From NCBI GenBank assembly GCA_964577825.1, contig CAZOBJ010000030.1, positions 1 to 29,601 on the forward strand: a stretch of DNA of 29,601 bases. Reading direction: 5' to 3'. Positions 1 to 10,581 of the stretch are shown in pieces; the stretch's first letter is position 1, and each line of letters starts with the position of its first letter. Under the pieces are notes generated by a model that worked only from the letters and a program-made list of their open reading frames with translations, had not been told where the DNA came from and searched no databases. This stretch comes from CAZOBJ01 sp964577825. GTDB lineage: Bacteria > Planctomycetota > SZUA-567 > JAFGNG01. The position numbers were made by a program, and so were the translations under genes.

Positions 1-1
1 C

Positions 2-1021
2 GTGCTCACGGGCGCGGCCTTGTTCGTGCTCCTGATCGTATGCGCGTTCCATCCGTGGCTCTCGCCGATCGAGCGCATCGACGACGTGCTCAGGGCCGGA
101 TGGGCCGGGAGCTTCGTCTCGGTCCAGACCTGGACGAACGTGGGCGCGGGCGTCGGGCTCTTCCTGCTCGCGTGGATGCTCTTCGACCCGTGCACGCGGC
201 GAGAGGGCGAGGGCGGGGCGCGGCGCAGGCTGCTGGCGCGGCTGCGAGTGCGGTGGTTCGCCCCGGGCCGTGCCTGGTCCGGGCCGGCGTGCGTGACCTG
301 GAAGGACTATCACTTCTTCGCCCCCGGCCCCTTGAGCGCGGTTCTCTGGCCCCTGCTGATCGTGGCGGGCTTCGGCGTGGTGGTGTGGCTCGTGCCCTAC
401 GGCCCCGACTCATGGGAGGAGCTGCGCGTGGGCTTCGCGTCTGTGGCGATTATGGCGAGTCCGGGCTTGCTCGTGTTGGGCACGGGCTGGCTGGTGGCTC
501 GGACATTGCAGGGGGAGGTGCGCGCGCGCACTCTGCCCGCGCTCGTGCTCACGCCGCTCACGTTCGGGCAGATCCTGCGGCGCAAGGGGACGGCGGTGTG
601 GCTGGGCATCAAGCCGCTGATTGTGCTGTTTCTTCTCGGCCTGGCTCTCCTGACCCCGGAATGGGCGGAACGGCTGGATGATGAACTGCGTCGGGCTCTG
701 CGCTGGGGCGTCGGCCGCTGGGTGGAGAATGTCGTCGAGGAGGGCATGCCCTTCGTGTTCTTCGGCGCGTACCAGGCCGTCCTGTACGTGCTGCTCGTGG
801 CGTACCTGGCCCTGCGCGTGCGTCACGGGCCGGTGGTCCTGGCCGTGTCCGCGCAGATTGGGATGTTCGTGCTTTGGGTCATCCTCTTCGAAGAGATCGA
901 CCACATGGTCAGATGGGACGAGATCTGGTTCGTACTGCTGAACTACGCGGCCTGCGTGCCCATCTTCATCCTGCTGGCCCTGGGATTCGGCAAGCGCCTG
1001 CACAGGGCCATCGCCGCGTAG
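2..1021 (+). CDS. ABC-2-type transporter permease-like membrane protein, 5' end probably outside window
   Basis: The frame is open from the left edge; the first possible start is a GTG at position 2, so the true start probably lies upstream and the visible 339 residues are a C-terminal part. At least six hydrophobic segments are visible (for example around residues 5-15, 45-60, 110-130, 145-165, 200-220, 255-275, 280-295 and 310-330). The stretch near residues 168-200 (EVRARTLPALVLTPLT, then a Lys-Gly-Thr motif) resembles the cytoplasmic signature of ABC-2 permeases, where an E-x-x-x-x-T-L element is followed by LLLTPL and a conserved Lys. This suggests the membrane subunit of an exporter whose ATPase would be encoded upstream. 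The substrate cannot be told. It could also be another polytopic protein with a chance match to that motif. Confidence 0.6.
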   Translation: MLTGAALFVLLIVCAFHPWLSPIERIDDVLRAGWAGSFVSVQTWTNVGAGVGLFLLAWMLFDPCTRREGEGGARRRLLARLRVRWFAPGRAWSGPACVTWKDYHFFAPGPLSAVLWPLLIVAGFGVVVWLVPYGPDSWEELRVGFASVAIMASPGLLVLGTGWLVARTLQGEVRARTLPALVLTPLTFGQILRRKGTAVWLGIKPLIVLFLLGLALLTPEWAERLDDELRRALRWGVGRWVENVVEEGMPFVFFGAYQAVLYVLLVAYLALRVRHGPVVLAVSAQIGMFVLWVILFEEIDHMVRWDEIWFVLLNYAACVPIFILLALGFGKRLHRAIAA

Positions 1022-1052
1022 ACCACGCCCGGCCTACGCACAATGCGCGGCG

Positions 1053-1081
1053 TTGACCCGGGGAATCCGTCCTGGTACAGT
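1053..1081 (+). promoter_or_regulatory. Sigma-70-like promoter for the response regulator gene
   Basis: TTGACC (1053-1058) and TACAGT (1076-1081) are separated by exactly 17 bases. The predicted start near 1088 gives a leader of about 39 bases before the ATG at 1127. The site lies in the 105-base gap after the permease gene. Confidence 0.6.
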
Positions 1082-1126
1082 GCGCCGCATTGCCGACCCG
1101 TCCGACCCCGTTGGGAGCGAGACTCC

Positions 1127-1780
1127 ATGGCCATCCGTGTGCTGCTCGCCGACGATCACGCGATCGTGCGCGACCGGCTCAAGGCGGTGATGCGCGCAGG
1201 GGCTCCGGAGATCCGCGTCCTGGGCGAGGCCGGCAACGGCCGCGAGCTTTTGCGGCTCGCCGCGCGGCGGCCCGCACACGTGTATGTGATCGACGTGGCC
1301 ATGCCGCTTGTCAACGGCATCGAGGCCACGGACCGGCTCCTGCGCGCGCGGCCCGAGAGCCGCGTGGTGCTGCTTAGCGAACACGACGTCCAGGGCCTGG
1401 TGGAAAAGGCCTTCCGCTTCGGCGCGCGGGGGTATCTCCTCAAGGAAGAGGCCGCACAGGAGCTCGTCACCGCCGTGCGCAAGGTGCACGAGGGCGGATT
1501 TTACCTCAGCCCCCGGCTGGGCGCGCAGGTCCTCGAGCGCGTGCTCATCCGCCAGCAGCCCCGGGGCGCCAAGCACCCGGTCGCGAACCTGACCCCCCGC
1601 GAGCAGGAGACCCTGCGGCTTATCGCCGAGGGGTATGCGAGCAAGGAGATCGCCGAGCGCATGCACATCGCGGTGGACACCGTGCAGGTGCACCGCAAGA
1701 ACCTGATGCGCAAGCTCGACATCCATCGGCAGACCGAGCTCGTGCGCTACGCGTTGCGCGAGGGCATCGCGTCGCTGTAG
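1127..1780 (+). CDS. NarL/FixJ-family response regulator (receiver plus LuxR-type HTH)
   Basis: This 217-residue protein has an N-terminal receiver domain with the acidic pair D9/D10, the phospho-acceptor D56 in VIDVAMP, S84 at the Ser/Thr switch position and K106. A LuxR-type helix-turn-helix follows from about residue 150 (LTPREQETLRLIAEG, then KEIAERM and the VQVHRKNL recognition helix). It should be a DNA-binding transcription factor activated by aspartyl phosphorylation. I chose the ATG at 1127 because it begins directly with the receiver and has a GGGAG element 9 bases upstream; the longer frame from 1043 is not needed. Residue 17 is Arg where many family members have Gly (VRDRLKAVM). 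No histidine kinase lies in the window, so it is an orphan here and its signal and targets are unknown. Confidence 0.93.
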   Translation: MAIRVLLADDHAIVRDRLKAVMRAGAPEIRVLGEAGNGRELLRLAARRPAHVYVIDVAMPLVNGIEATDRLLRARPESRVVLLSEHDVQGLVEKAFRFGARGYLLKEEAAQELVTAVRKVHEGGFYLSPRLGAQVLERVLIRQQPRGAKHPVANLTPREQETLRLIAEGYASKEIAERMHIAVDTVQVHRKNLMRKLDIHRQTELVRYALREGIASL

Positions 1781-1832
1781 GTGCGCAGCCGCGCGGCCGC
1801 GAGAGCATGCGGGATTGTTGGGAACCGTTAGG

Positions 1833-1855
1833 AAATTACCCCTTTTGGGGTATTT
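1833..1855 (+). terminator. AT-richer hairpin between the regulator gene and carB, possible terminator
   Basis: TACCCC (1837-1842), a TTTT loop and GGGGTA (1847-1852) form a perfect 6-bp stem, flanked by AAAT and TTT that could extend it. It is one of the few AT-rich spots in the window and lies 57 bases after the regulator stop codon. Only three T residues follow, so termination is plausible but unproven; it may act in both directions. Confidence 0.4.
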
Positions 1856-1880
1856 CGGTCTCGGTTGGCTTGTGTATGCT
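1853..1880 (+). promoter_or_regulatory. Weak candidate promoter for the carB operon
   Basis: TATGCT at 1875-1880 is identical to the -10 proposed for the exporter operon at 25698-25703. The best -35 at a 16-base spacing, TTTCGG (1853-1858), is poor, so the assignment rests mainly on the -10 and on the position downstream of the candidate terminator. Confidence 0.3.
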
Positions 1881-1935
1881 GGGGCCGGTTCACGAGCGGT
1901 TGGGCCCCGAGATGGGAGTCTGCGTGCCCGGACTC
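1881..1935 (+). promoter_or_regulatory. carB leader with two potential stem-loops
   Basis: GGGGCC (1881-1886) can pair with GGCCCC (1903-1908), enclosing a loop with two CGGTT repeats. GAGTC (1916-1920) can pair with GACTC (1931-1935). The second stem ends just before the GGAGGAGAGG ribosome-binding region (about 1937-1946). Both stems are short and the sequence is GC-rich, so chance pairing is possible; no known pyrimidine riboswitch or PyrR-binding loop was recognised. Confidence 0.25.
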
Positions 1936-1954
1936 TGGAGGAGAGGTCACAAAC

Positions 1955-5179
<3,225 letters not shown>

Positions 5180-5193
5180 GAGGAGACGCAACC

Positions 5194-6627
5194 ATGGGCG
5201 GGTTCTTCGGGGTCGTCTCCGAGACCGACTGCGTGGCGGACCTGTTCTACGGCACGGACTACCACTCGCACCTGGGCACGGTGCGCGGCGGCCTGGCGAT
5301 CCGCGACGGACGCGGCTTCGCCCGCCACATCCACGACATCACCAACGCCCAGTTCCGCAGCAAGTTCGAGGACGACGTGGGCGGCTTGCACGGCACTGCG
5401 GGCGTGGGCGTGATCAGCGACTACGAGGACCAGCCGCTCATCATCAACTCGCACCTGGGCGTCTACGCCCTGGTGACCGTTGGCAAGGTGGCCAACCTCC
5501 AGGCCCTTGCGCGCGAGGCCCTGGCCGGGGGCGCGCACTTCAGCGAGATGAGCGGCGGGGCGCTCAATCCCACCGAGCTCGTAGCCACGCTCATCAACCG
5601 CGGACACAGCTTCGAGGAAGGCCTGGCCCTGGCGCTGCGGTCGATCGAGGGCTCGTGCTCGGTGCTCTTGCTCACCGCGGACGGGCTGTACGTGGCCCGC
5701 GACCGATTCGGCCGCACGCCCGTGGTGCTGGGCGTGCGTGACGGGGCCCGCGCCGCGGCCCTGGAGAGCTGCGCATTCCCGAACCTGGGCTTCGAGGTCG
5801 AGCGCGACCTGGGCCCGGGCGAGATCGTGCACCTCACGGCCCAGGAGGCCGTCACCCTCCGTCCCCCGGGCGAGCGCATGCACATCTGCGCGTTCCTGTG
5901 GGTGTACTACGGGTACCCGGCCAGCGAGTACGAGGGTGTCAACGTGGAGGTGGCGCGCAACCGGTGCGGCGCGGCGCTCGCCCGGCGCGAGGACCGGGAC
6001 GTGGACGTGGTCGCCGGCATCCCGGACTCGGGCACGGGCCACGGCCTCGGGTACGCGGGCGCCGCGGGCATCCCGTTCCAGCGCCCGTACGTCAAGTACA
6101 CGCCCACCTGGCCGCGCAGCTTCATGCCCCAGGAGCAGCGCATCCGGGACCTCGTGGCGCGCATGAAGCTCATCCCCGTGCGCGCGATCATCGAGGGCAA
6201 GCGGCTCCTGTTCTGCGAGGACTCCATCGTGCGCGGCACGCAGCTCAAGGACACGATCGCGCGCCTGTACCGGTACCGCGCGCGCGAGGTGCACATGCGG
6301 GTGGCCTGTCCGCCGCTCATCCACGCGTGCCCGTTCCTGAACTTCAGCCGGTCGCGCTCGGAGCTCGATCTCGCCGCGCGCAAGGCCATCCATGAGCTCG
6401 AGGACGGCCCCGGCGGGTCGCTCGATGAATACGCGGACCCCGCCACGGACAGGTACGCGGCCATGGTGGACCGGGTCCGCGACGCCCTGGGGCTGACCAG
6501 CCTGCGCTACCAGATCCTGGACGACCTGGTGGACGCCATCGGCCTGCCCCGCGAGAAGCTGTGTACGCACTGCTGGAACGCGGCCGCGTGCGGCCTGGGC
6601 CACACGCGTTCCGGGGAGCGGACATGA
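5194..6627 (+). CDS. PurF-like phosphoribosyltransferase with degenerate glutaminase domain
   Basis: The protein has 477 residues and aligns by eye along the whole of amidophosphoribosyltransferase (PurF). The N-terminal Ntn-type glutaminase half lacks its nucleophile: it begins Met-Gly-Gly-Phe-Phe where PurF exposes Cys-Gly after processing, and the glutamine-contacting RYxTxG and HNGN elements are replaced (GVGVISD near 71-76, VTVGKVAN near 94-101). The C-terminal half keeps the PRPP loop EDSIVRGTQ (342-350), AGIPDSG (274-280) and EGKRLLF. Cysteines 232, 379, 457 and 460 match the positions of the four Fe4S4 ligands of Bacillus PurF. So it probably still binds PRPP but cannot hydrolyse glutamine itself. 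From memory, similar Cys-less proteins occur in Clostridia and Bacteroidetes and are annotated as PurF; their reaction is, to my knowledge, unassigned. AGAGGAGA precedes the ATG. Its stop overlaps the next ATG. Confidence 0.88.
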   Translation: MGGFFGVVSETDCVADLFYGTDYHSHLGTVRGGLAIRDGRGFARHIHDITNAQFRSKFEDDVGGLHGTAGVGVISDYEDQPLIINSHLGVYALVTVGKVANLQALAREALAGGAHFSEMSGGALNPTELVATLINRGHSFEEGLALALRSIEGSCSVLLLTADGLYVARDRFGRTPVVLGVRDGARAAALESCAFPNLGFEVERDLGPGEIVHLTAQEAVTLRPPGERMHICAFLWVYYGYPASEYEGVNVEVARNRCGAALARREDRDVDVVAGIPDSGTGHGLGYAGAAGIPFQRPYVKYTPTWPRSFMPQEQRIRDLVARMKLIPVRAIIEGKRLLFCEDSIVRGTQLKDTIARLYRYRAREVHMRVACPPLIHACPFLNFSRSRSELDLAARKAIHELEDGPGGSLDEYADPATDRYAAMVDRVRDALGLTSLRYQILDDLVDAIGLPREKLCTHCWNAAACGLGHTRSGERT

Positions 6628-8141
6628 CCGGCGCCAAGGGATTCGACAACGAGCGATACCTGCGCGAGCAGAAGGAAGAGATCCTCGAGCGAGTGGCCCG
6701 GTTCGACAACAAGCTGTACCTGGAGTTCGGGGGCAAGCTCCTCTTCGACTATCACGCCGCGCGGGTGCTGCCCGGATACGACCCGAATGTGAAGATGCGC
6801 CTGCTCCAGGAGCTGCGGGAGTCCGCGGAGATCCTGTTGTGCATCCATGCCGGAGCCATTGAGCGCAAGAAGATGCGCGCGGACTTCGGCATCACCTACG
6901 ATGCGGACGCGTTGCGGCTGATCGACGACCTGCGCGAGCTGGGCGTGGAGCTGCGGGCCGTGGTGATTACCCGGTTCGAGGACCAGGCCGGGGCCGTGCT
7001 CTTCAAGAACCGGCTGGAGCGCCGCGGCGTGCGCGTGTACGTCCACCGCCCCACGCGCGGCTACCCCACGGACGTGGACCGCATCGTGAGCGACGAGGGG
7101 TACGGCGCCAATGCGCTCATTGAAACGGAAAAGCCCCTGATCGTGGTCACCGGGCCCGGGCCGGGCAGTGGCAAGCTGGCCACCTGCCTGAACCAGATCT
7201 ACCACGAGCACGCCCGCGGCGCGCAGGCCGGGTTCGCCAAGTTCGAGACTTTCCCCATCTGGAACCTGCCCCTCAAGCACCCCGTGAACGTCGCCTACGA
7301 GGCGGCCACCGCGGACCTCGGCGACGTGAACATGATCGACCCCTTCCACATGGAGGCCTATGGCCAGGCCGCGGTCAACTACAACCGCGACGTGGAGGCC
7401 TTTCCCGTGGTGCGCAAGATCCTGGAGCGCATCGTGGGCGCGGAAGCGGCCTACCGCTCGCCCACGGACATGGGTGTCAACCGCGCCGGCGCGGGCATCA
7501 CCGACGACGCCATAGTGCGGACCGCCGCCGAGCAGGAGGTCATCCGCCGCTACTTCCGGTACGCGAGCGAGTACGTCATGGGCCTGGTGGACAAGGGCAC
7601 GGTGGAGCGGGCCGAGTACCTGCTGGAGGCCCTCAACCTGAAGGCCACCGACCGCACGATGGTCGCACCCGCCCGAGAGGCCGCCCGCCAGGGGCGCGAG
7701 CAGGGCAAGGGGCACGAGGGCATCTACTGCGGCGCGGCCCTGGCACTCGCGGAAGGTACGGTCGTCACCGGCAAGAACTCGCCGCTCTTGCACGCGGCCT
7801 CGAGCTTGGTGCTCAACGCGGTCAAGCACCTGGCCGGGGTGCCGGACGCCATTCACCTCTTGGCCCCGAACGTGACCGAGTCCATCGGCGCGCTCAAGCG
7901 CGACGTGCTCAACCGCAAGGCCGTGAGCCTGGACCTGGAGGAGACCCTCATCGCCCTGGGGATCAGCGCGACCACGAACCCGACCGCCCAGCTCGCCGTG
8001 GAGAAGCTCAAGGCGCTGCGCGGCACCGACGCGCACATGACCCACATCCCCACGCCCGGCGACGAGGCCGGGCTGCGTCGGCTCGGGGTGCACCTGACCA
8101 CGGATCCGAACTTCTCCAGCAAAGACCTGTACCTCGACTGA
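6624..8141 (+). CDS. DUF1846 (UPF0371) P-loop protein of unknown function
   Basis: This 505-residue protein is recognised as DUF1846/UPF0371 from its opening (KGFDNERYLREQKEEILER, then FDNKLYLEFGGKL), AILLCIHAGAIERKKMRADFGITYD-like segment and VYVHRPTRGYPTDVD-like region. A Walker A-like loop, GPGPGSGKLATC, lies at residues 177-188, followed by FAKFETFPIWNLPL and INMIDPFH-like motifs; NRAGAGITDD and MVAPAREAA come later. It should be a cytoplasmic ATP- or GTP-binding enzyme, but the family reaction is not established as far as I know. The ATG at 6624 overlaps the PurF-like stop (ATGA), indicating translational coupling and joint expression with the PurF-like protein and CarB. The length fits the family, with no sign of truncation. 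Confidence 0.9.
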   Translation: MTGAKGFDNERYLREQKEEILERVARFDNKLYLEFGGKLLFDYHAARVLPGYDPNVKMRLLQELRESAEILLCIHAGAIERKKMRADFGITYDADALRLIDDLRELGVELRAVVITRFEDQAGAVLFKNRLERRGVRVYVHRPTRGYPTDVDRIVSDEGYGANALIETEKPLIVVTGPGPGSGKLATCLNQIYHEHARGAQAGFAKFETFPIWNLPLKHPVNVAYEAATADLGDVNMIDPFHMEAYGQAAVNYNRDVEAFPVVRKILERIVGAEAAYRSPTDMGVNRAGAGITDDAIVRTAAEQEVIRRYFRYASEYVMGLVDKGTVERAEYLLEALNLKATDRTMVAPAREAARQGREQGKGHEGIYCGAALALAEGTVVTGKNSPLLHAASSLVLNAVKHLAGVPDAIHLLAPNVTESIGALKRDVLNRKAVSLDLEETLIALGISATTNPTAQLAVEKLKALRGTDAHMTHIPTPGDEAGLRRLGVHLTTDPNFSSKDLYLD

Positions 8142-8148
8142 CTTTCGC

Positions 8149-8177
8149 TTGCCCGCGGGCTGCGGACCTGATACATG
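8149..8177 (+). promoter_or_regulatory. Weak candidate promoter with palindrome upstream of the DUF6259 gene
   Basis: TTGCCC (8149-8154) and TACATG (8172-8177) are 17 bases apart. A perfect 10-base palindrome, GCCCGCGGGC (8151-8160), overlaps the -35 and could be an operator, though such palindromes are common at this GC content. The predicted leader to the ATG at 8265 is about 80 bases. Confidence 0.3.
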
Positions 8178-8264
8178 CTGGCTGCGGGCCGTGGCCTGAG
8201 GCGCAGGTCGGCCCGTGCGATCAATGGACGATCCCGAACGGATGCGGACACGGAGGAGTGGCAC

Positions 8265-10481
8265 ATGCACACGCTCAAGAACGACCACGTTTCGCTGACC
8301 TTCAGTGACGAGGGCCGGCTCGTCGCGCTGGCCGACGCCTCGGGTGCGGTGCAGGCGCCCATCGACGCCGAGCACCAGACCGCGGCCGTGGAGATCGAGC
8401 TCGCTGACGCGCAGGGCGAGGTCATGCACGTCTTCCCCCAGGCCAAGCCGCTCGTCGAGACGAGCCAGGAGGCCGATGCGCAGGTCCTCACCGCCACCTG
8501 GGAGCTGCAGGGCGATTGGGGTGCGCTGTCCGTGCGCGGCCGGGTGGAGCTCGGGGCCGACACGCCCCTGTCGGCCTGGACCGTGAGCGTGGACAACCGC
8601 ACCGACTGCGCCGTCTGGCAGGTCGCCTGGCCGCGCGTGTCGGGACTCACCGAGTTCGCGGACGCGCAAGGGCCCGCCTGGCTGGCCACACCCGTGGGCA
8701 TTGGAGAGAAGACGCCCCGGCCCGTATGGTTCGTCAATCACCACGAGTCCGTCATCAGCAACTGGAGCCGCGAGCAGTACGGCTGCTTCGACGTGGAGGG
8801 CGGACCGGCGGACCTGGCGTACTCGTACCCGGGCATGTGGACCATGCAGGTCCTGGCCTACGGCCATCCGCTGACCGGGGGCATCTACTTCGCCGCGCAC
8901 GACGGCCGGGCGCTGTACAAGCGGTTCGGGATGTACGCGGACGGGAACACGGGCGAGCACGCGGCCCTGGTGCTCAAGCAGTACCCGGAGGACCGCACTG
9001 CGCGCGGCGCGGACTTCCACAGCCTGTACCCGGCCATGGTGGGCGTGTACCACGGCGACTGGTGGGGCGCGTGCGCGCTGTACCGCGCCTGGGCGCTCGA
9101 ACAGATGTGGTGCGAGAAAGGTCCCACCAAGGACCGGGCCGACATTCCCCAGCGCAGCAAGGACCTGGACCTGTGGTACTGGAACTGGCAATTCTCCACC
9201 AGGGGCCGTGCGGACGAGGTGGTACCCATCATCAAGGCGATCAAGGAACGGTTCGAATGCAACGTGGCTTTTCACTGGTACGGGTTCGCGGGCGGAGGAC
9301 TGACCGGAGGCCGCACGCCCGAGGTCTTTCCGCACGACCCGGACATACGCCGCTGGCTGCGCCAGGGCGTCAAGGACCTGCACCTGGCGGGCGTGCAGTG
9401 CATCCCGTACATCAACCCGCGCCTGTGCCGCGACGACATCCTGGCCTTCGAGGCGATCGACGGAGAGCGATGGATTTGCCGCGACGAGCACGGCAAGAGC
9501 GCGGACCCGTGGGGCCCGCACCGGCATACCATGTGTCCGACCGCCCAGCCGCACCAGGAGCTCATGCGACGGATTACCAACGAGATGATCGACGAGATCG
9601 GCATGGACGGCGCCTACCTGGACCAGATCAGCTCCTGCTACTCGGTGCCGTGCTTCGTCGAAGGCCACGACCACCCGCCCGGGGGCCATGACCACTGGGT
9701 GCGCGGATACCGCGACTACCTGGAGAAGGTGCAGCAGGACATCAAGTCGCGCTCGCCGGACCACATCATCACGTCCGAGTCGGTCATCGAGTGCTACCTG
9801 GATCTGCTGGACCTGGACCTGGCGCGCGAGATCTCGAGCCTCACCGGCCACGTGGGAAGCCCTGCCTCCATCCCGATCCCCATGTTCCACAGCGTGTACC
9901 ATGACTACCACATGAGCTACGGAACGGTGAGCACGTTCCGGCCGCGCACGCATCGGGACGAGGTGATCCCGGAGGGCTTCCGCCTGCGCGAGGCCCTGTG
10001 CCTGGTCGGTGGCGGGCAGCTCATGATCAGCGGGCTGTTCGCGGGCGACGAGGTCGACGATCAGTTCGCCGAGCCCCTGGCGTATATGGAAGAGCTTACC
10101 CGCGCGCACGCGGCGGGCCGCCGGTTCTTCAACCTGGGCGAGTGGAAGCCGCCGCTGCCGGTGGCCTGCGAGACGGTGTCGGTGACGCACCACAGCGCGC
10201 ACGCGCCGAAGGAGGACATTCCCGCGGTCCTGTCGGGCTGCTTCGCCCTGGACGGCGAGGCGTGCGCGGTGCTTGTCAACCACACGGACCGCCAACAAGA
10301 GGCCCGCGTGACCGTGGATCCGGCCGCGTGCGGCACGGGCGAGGGGCCGTTCGAATTGCGCGCGGTCTATCCGCAGGACAAGGTCCTGGCGTCCGGGCGC
10401 ACCGGCACCGGTCCCCTGGAGCAGCCCGTGATGCTCGCGCCCGCTTCGGCGCAGGTCTGGCGCCTGGGCCCGGTCCAGTAG
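8265..10481 (+). CDS. DUF6259-type TIM-barrel protein, putative glycoside hydrolase
   Basis: The 738-residue protein has an N-terminal beta-rich region (about 1-260) like the sandwich domain of GH36/GH97-type enzymes, then a barrel with LWYWNWQF (303-310), VAFHWYGF (334-341), CIPYINPRL (379-387), DGAYLDQISS (448-457) and ITSESVIE (502-509), and a beta-rich C-terminus (about 640-738). By analogy with retaining alpha-glycosidases, D453 could be the nucleophile and E505 the acid/base; this is inference. The pattern fits DUF6259 proteins that I recall from Verrucomicrobia, Planctomycetes and Lentisphaerae. No signal peptide is visible (MHTLKNDHVSLTFS), so it is probably cytoplasmic, acting on imported oligosaccharides. 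The ATG at 8265 has CGGAGGAG upstream; the frame extends to 8175 without support. Substrate unknown. Confidence 0.72.
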   Translation: MHTLKNDHVSLTFSDEGRLVALADASGAVQAPIDAEHQTAAVEIELADAQGEVMHVFPQAKPLVETSQEADAQVLTATWELQGDWGALSVRGRVELGADTPLSAWTVSVDNRTDCAVWQVAWPRVSGLTEFADAQGPAWLATPVGIGEKTPRPVWFVNHHESVISNWSREQYGCFDVEGGPADLAYSYPGMWTMQVLAYGHPLTGGIYFAAHDGRALYKRFGMYADGNTGEHAALVLKQYPEDRTARGADFHSLYPAMVGVYHGDWWGACALYRAWALEQMWCEKGPTKDRADIPQRSKDLDLWYWNWQFSTRGRADEVVPIIKAIKERFECNVAFHWYGFAGGGLTGGRTPEVFPHDPDIRRWLRQGVKDLHLAGVQCIPYINPRLCRDDILAFEAIDGERWICRDEHGKSADPWGPHRHTMCPTAQPHQELMRRITNEMIDEIGMDGAYLDQISSCYSVPCFVEGHDHPPGGHDHWVRGYRDYLEKVQQDIKSRSPDHIITSESVIECYLDLLDLDLAREISSLTGHVGSPASIPIPMFHSVYHDYHMSYGTVSTFRPRTHRDEVIPEGFRLREALCLVGGGQLMISGLFAGDEVDDQFAEPLAYMEELTRAHAAGRRFFNLGEWKPPLPVACETVSVTHHSAHAPKEDIPAVLSGCFALDGEACAVLVNHTDRQQEARVTVDPAACGTGEGPFELRAVYPQDKVLASGRTGTGPLEQPVMLAPASAQVWRLGPVQ

Positions 10482-10485
10482 CGCG

Positions 10486-10536
10486 GCCGCGGCGCGCGAG
10501 AACCGAGGCCACGGCCTTGCGCCCGCGCGCCGCGGC
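10486..10536. repeat. 13-bp perfect inverted repeat between the DUF6259 gene and the secreted protein gene
   Basis: GCCGCGGCGCGCG (10486-10498) and its exact reverse complement (10524-10536) flank a 25-base loop, within which GGCC (10507-10510) can pair with GGCC (10513-10516) only with a very tight turn. It starts 5 bases after the stop codon and ends 45 bases before the next start. No T-run follows, so it is not a classical intrinsic terminator; it may protect the upstream mRNA 3' end or reduce read-through. Confidence 0.5.
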
Positions 10537-10581
10537 GCCGGCCGTGCGGCACGGTCAATGGAGCCAGGAAGGAGGCAAGCG

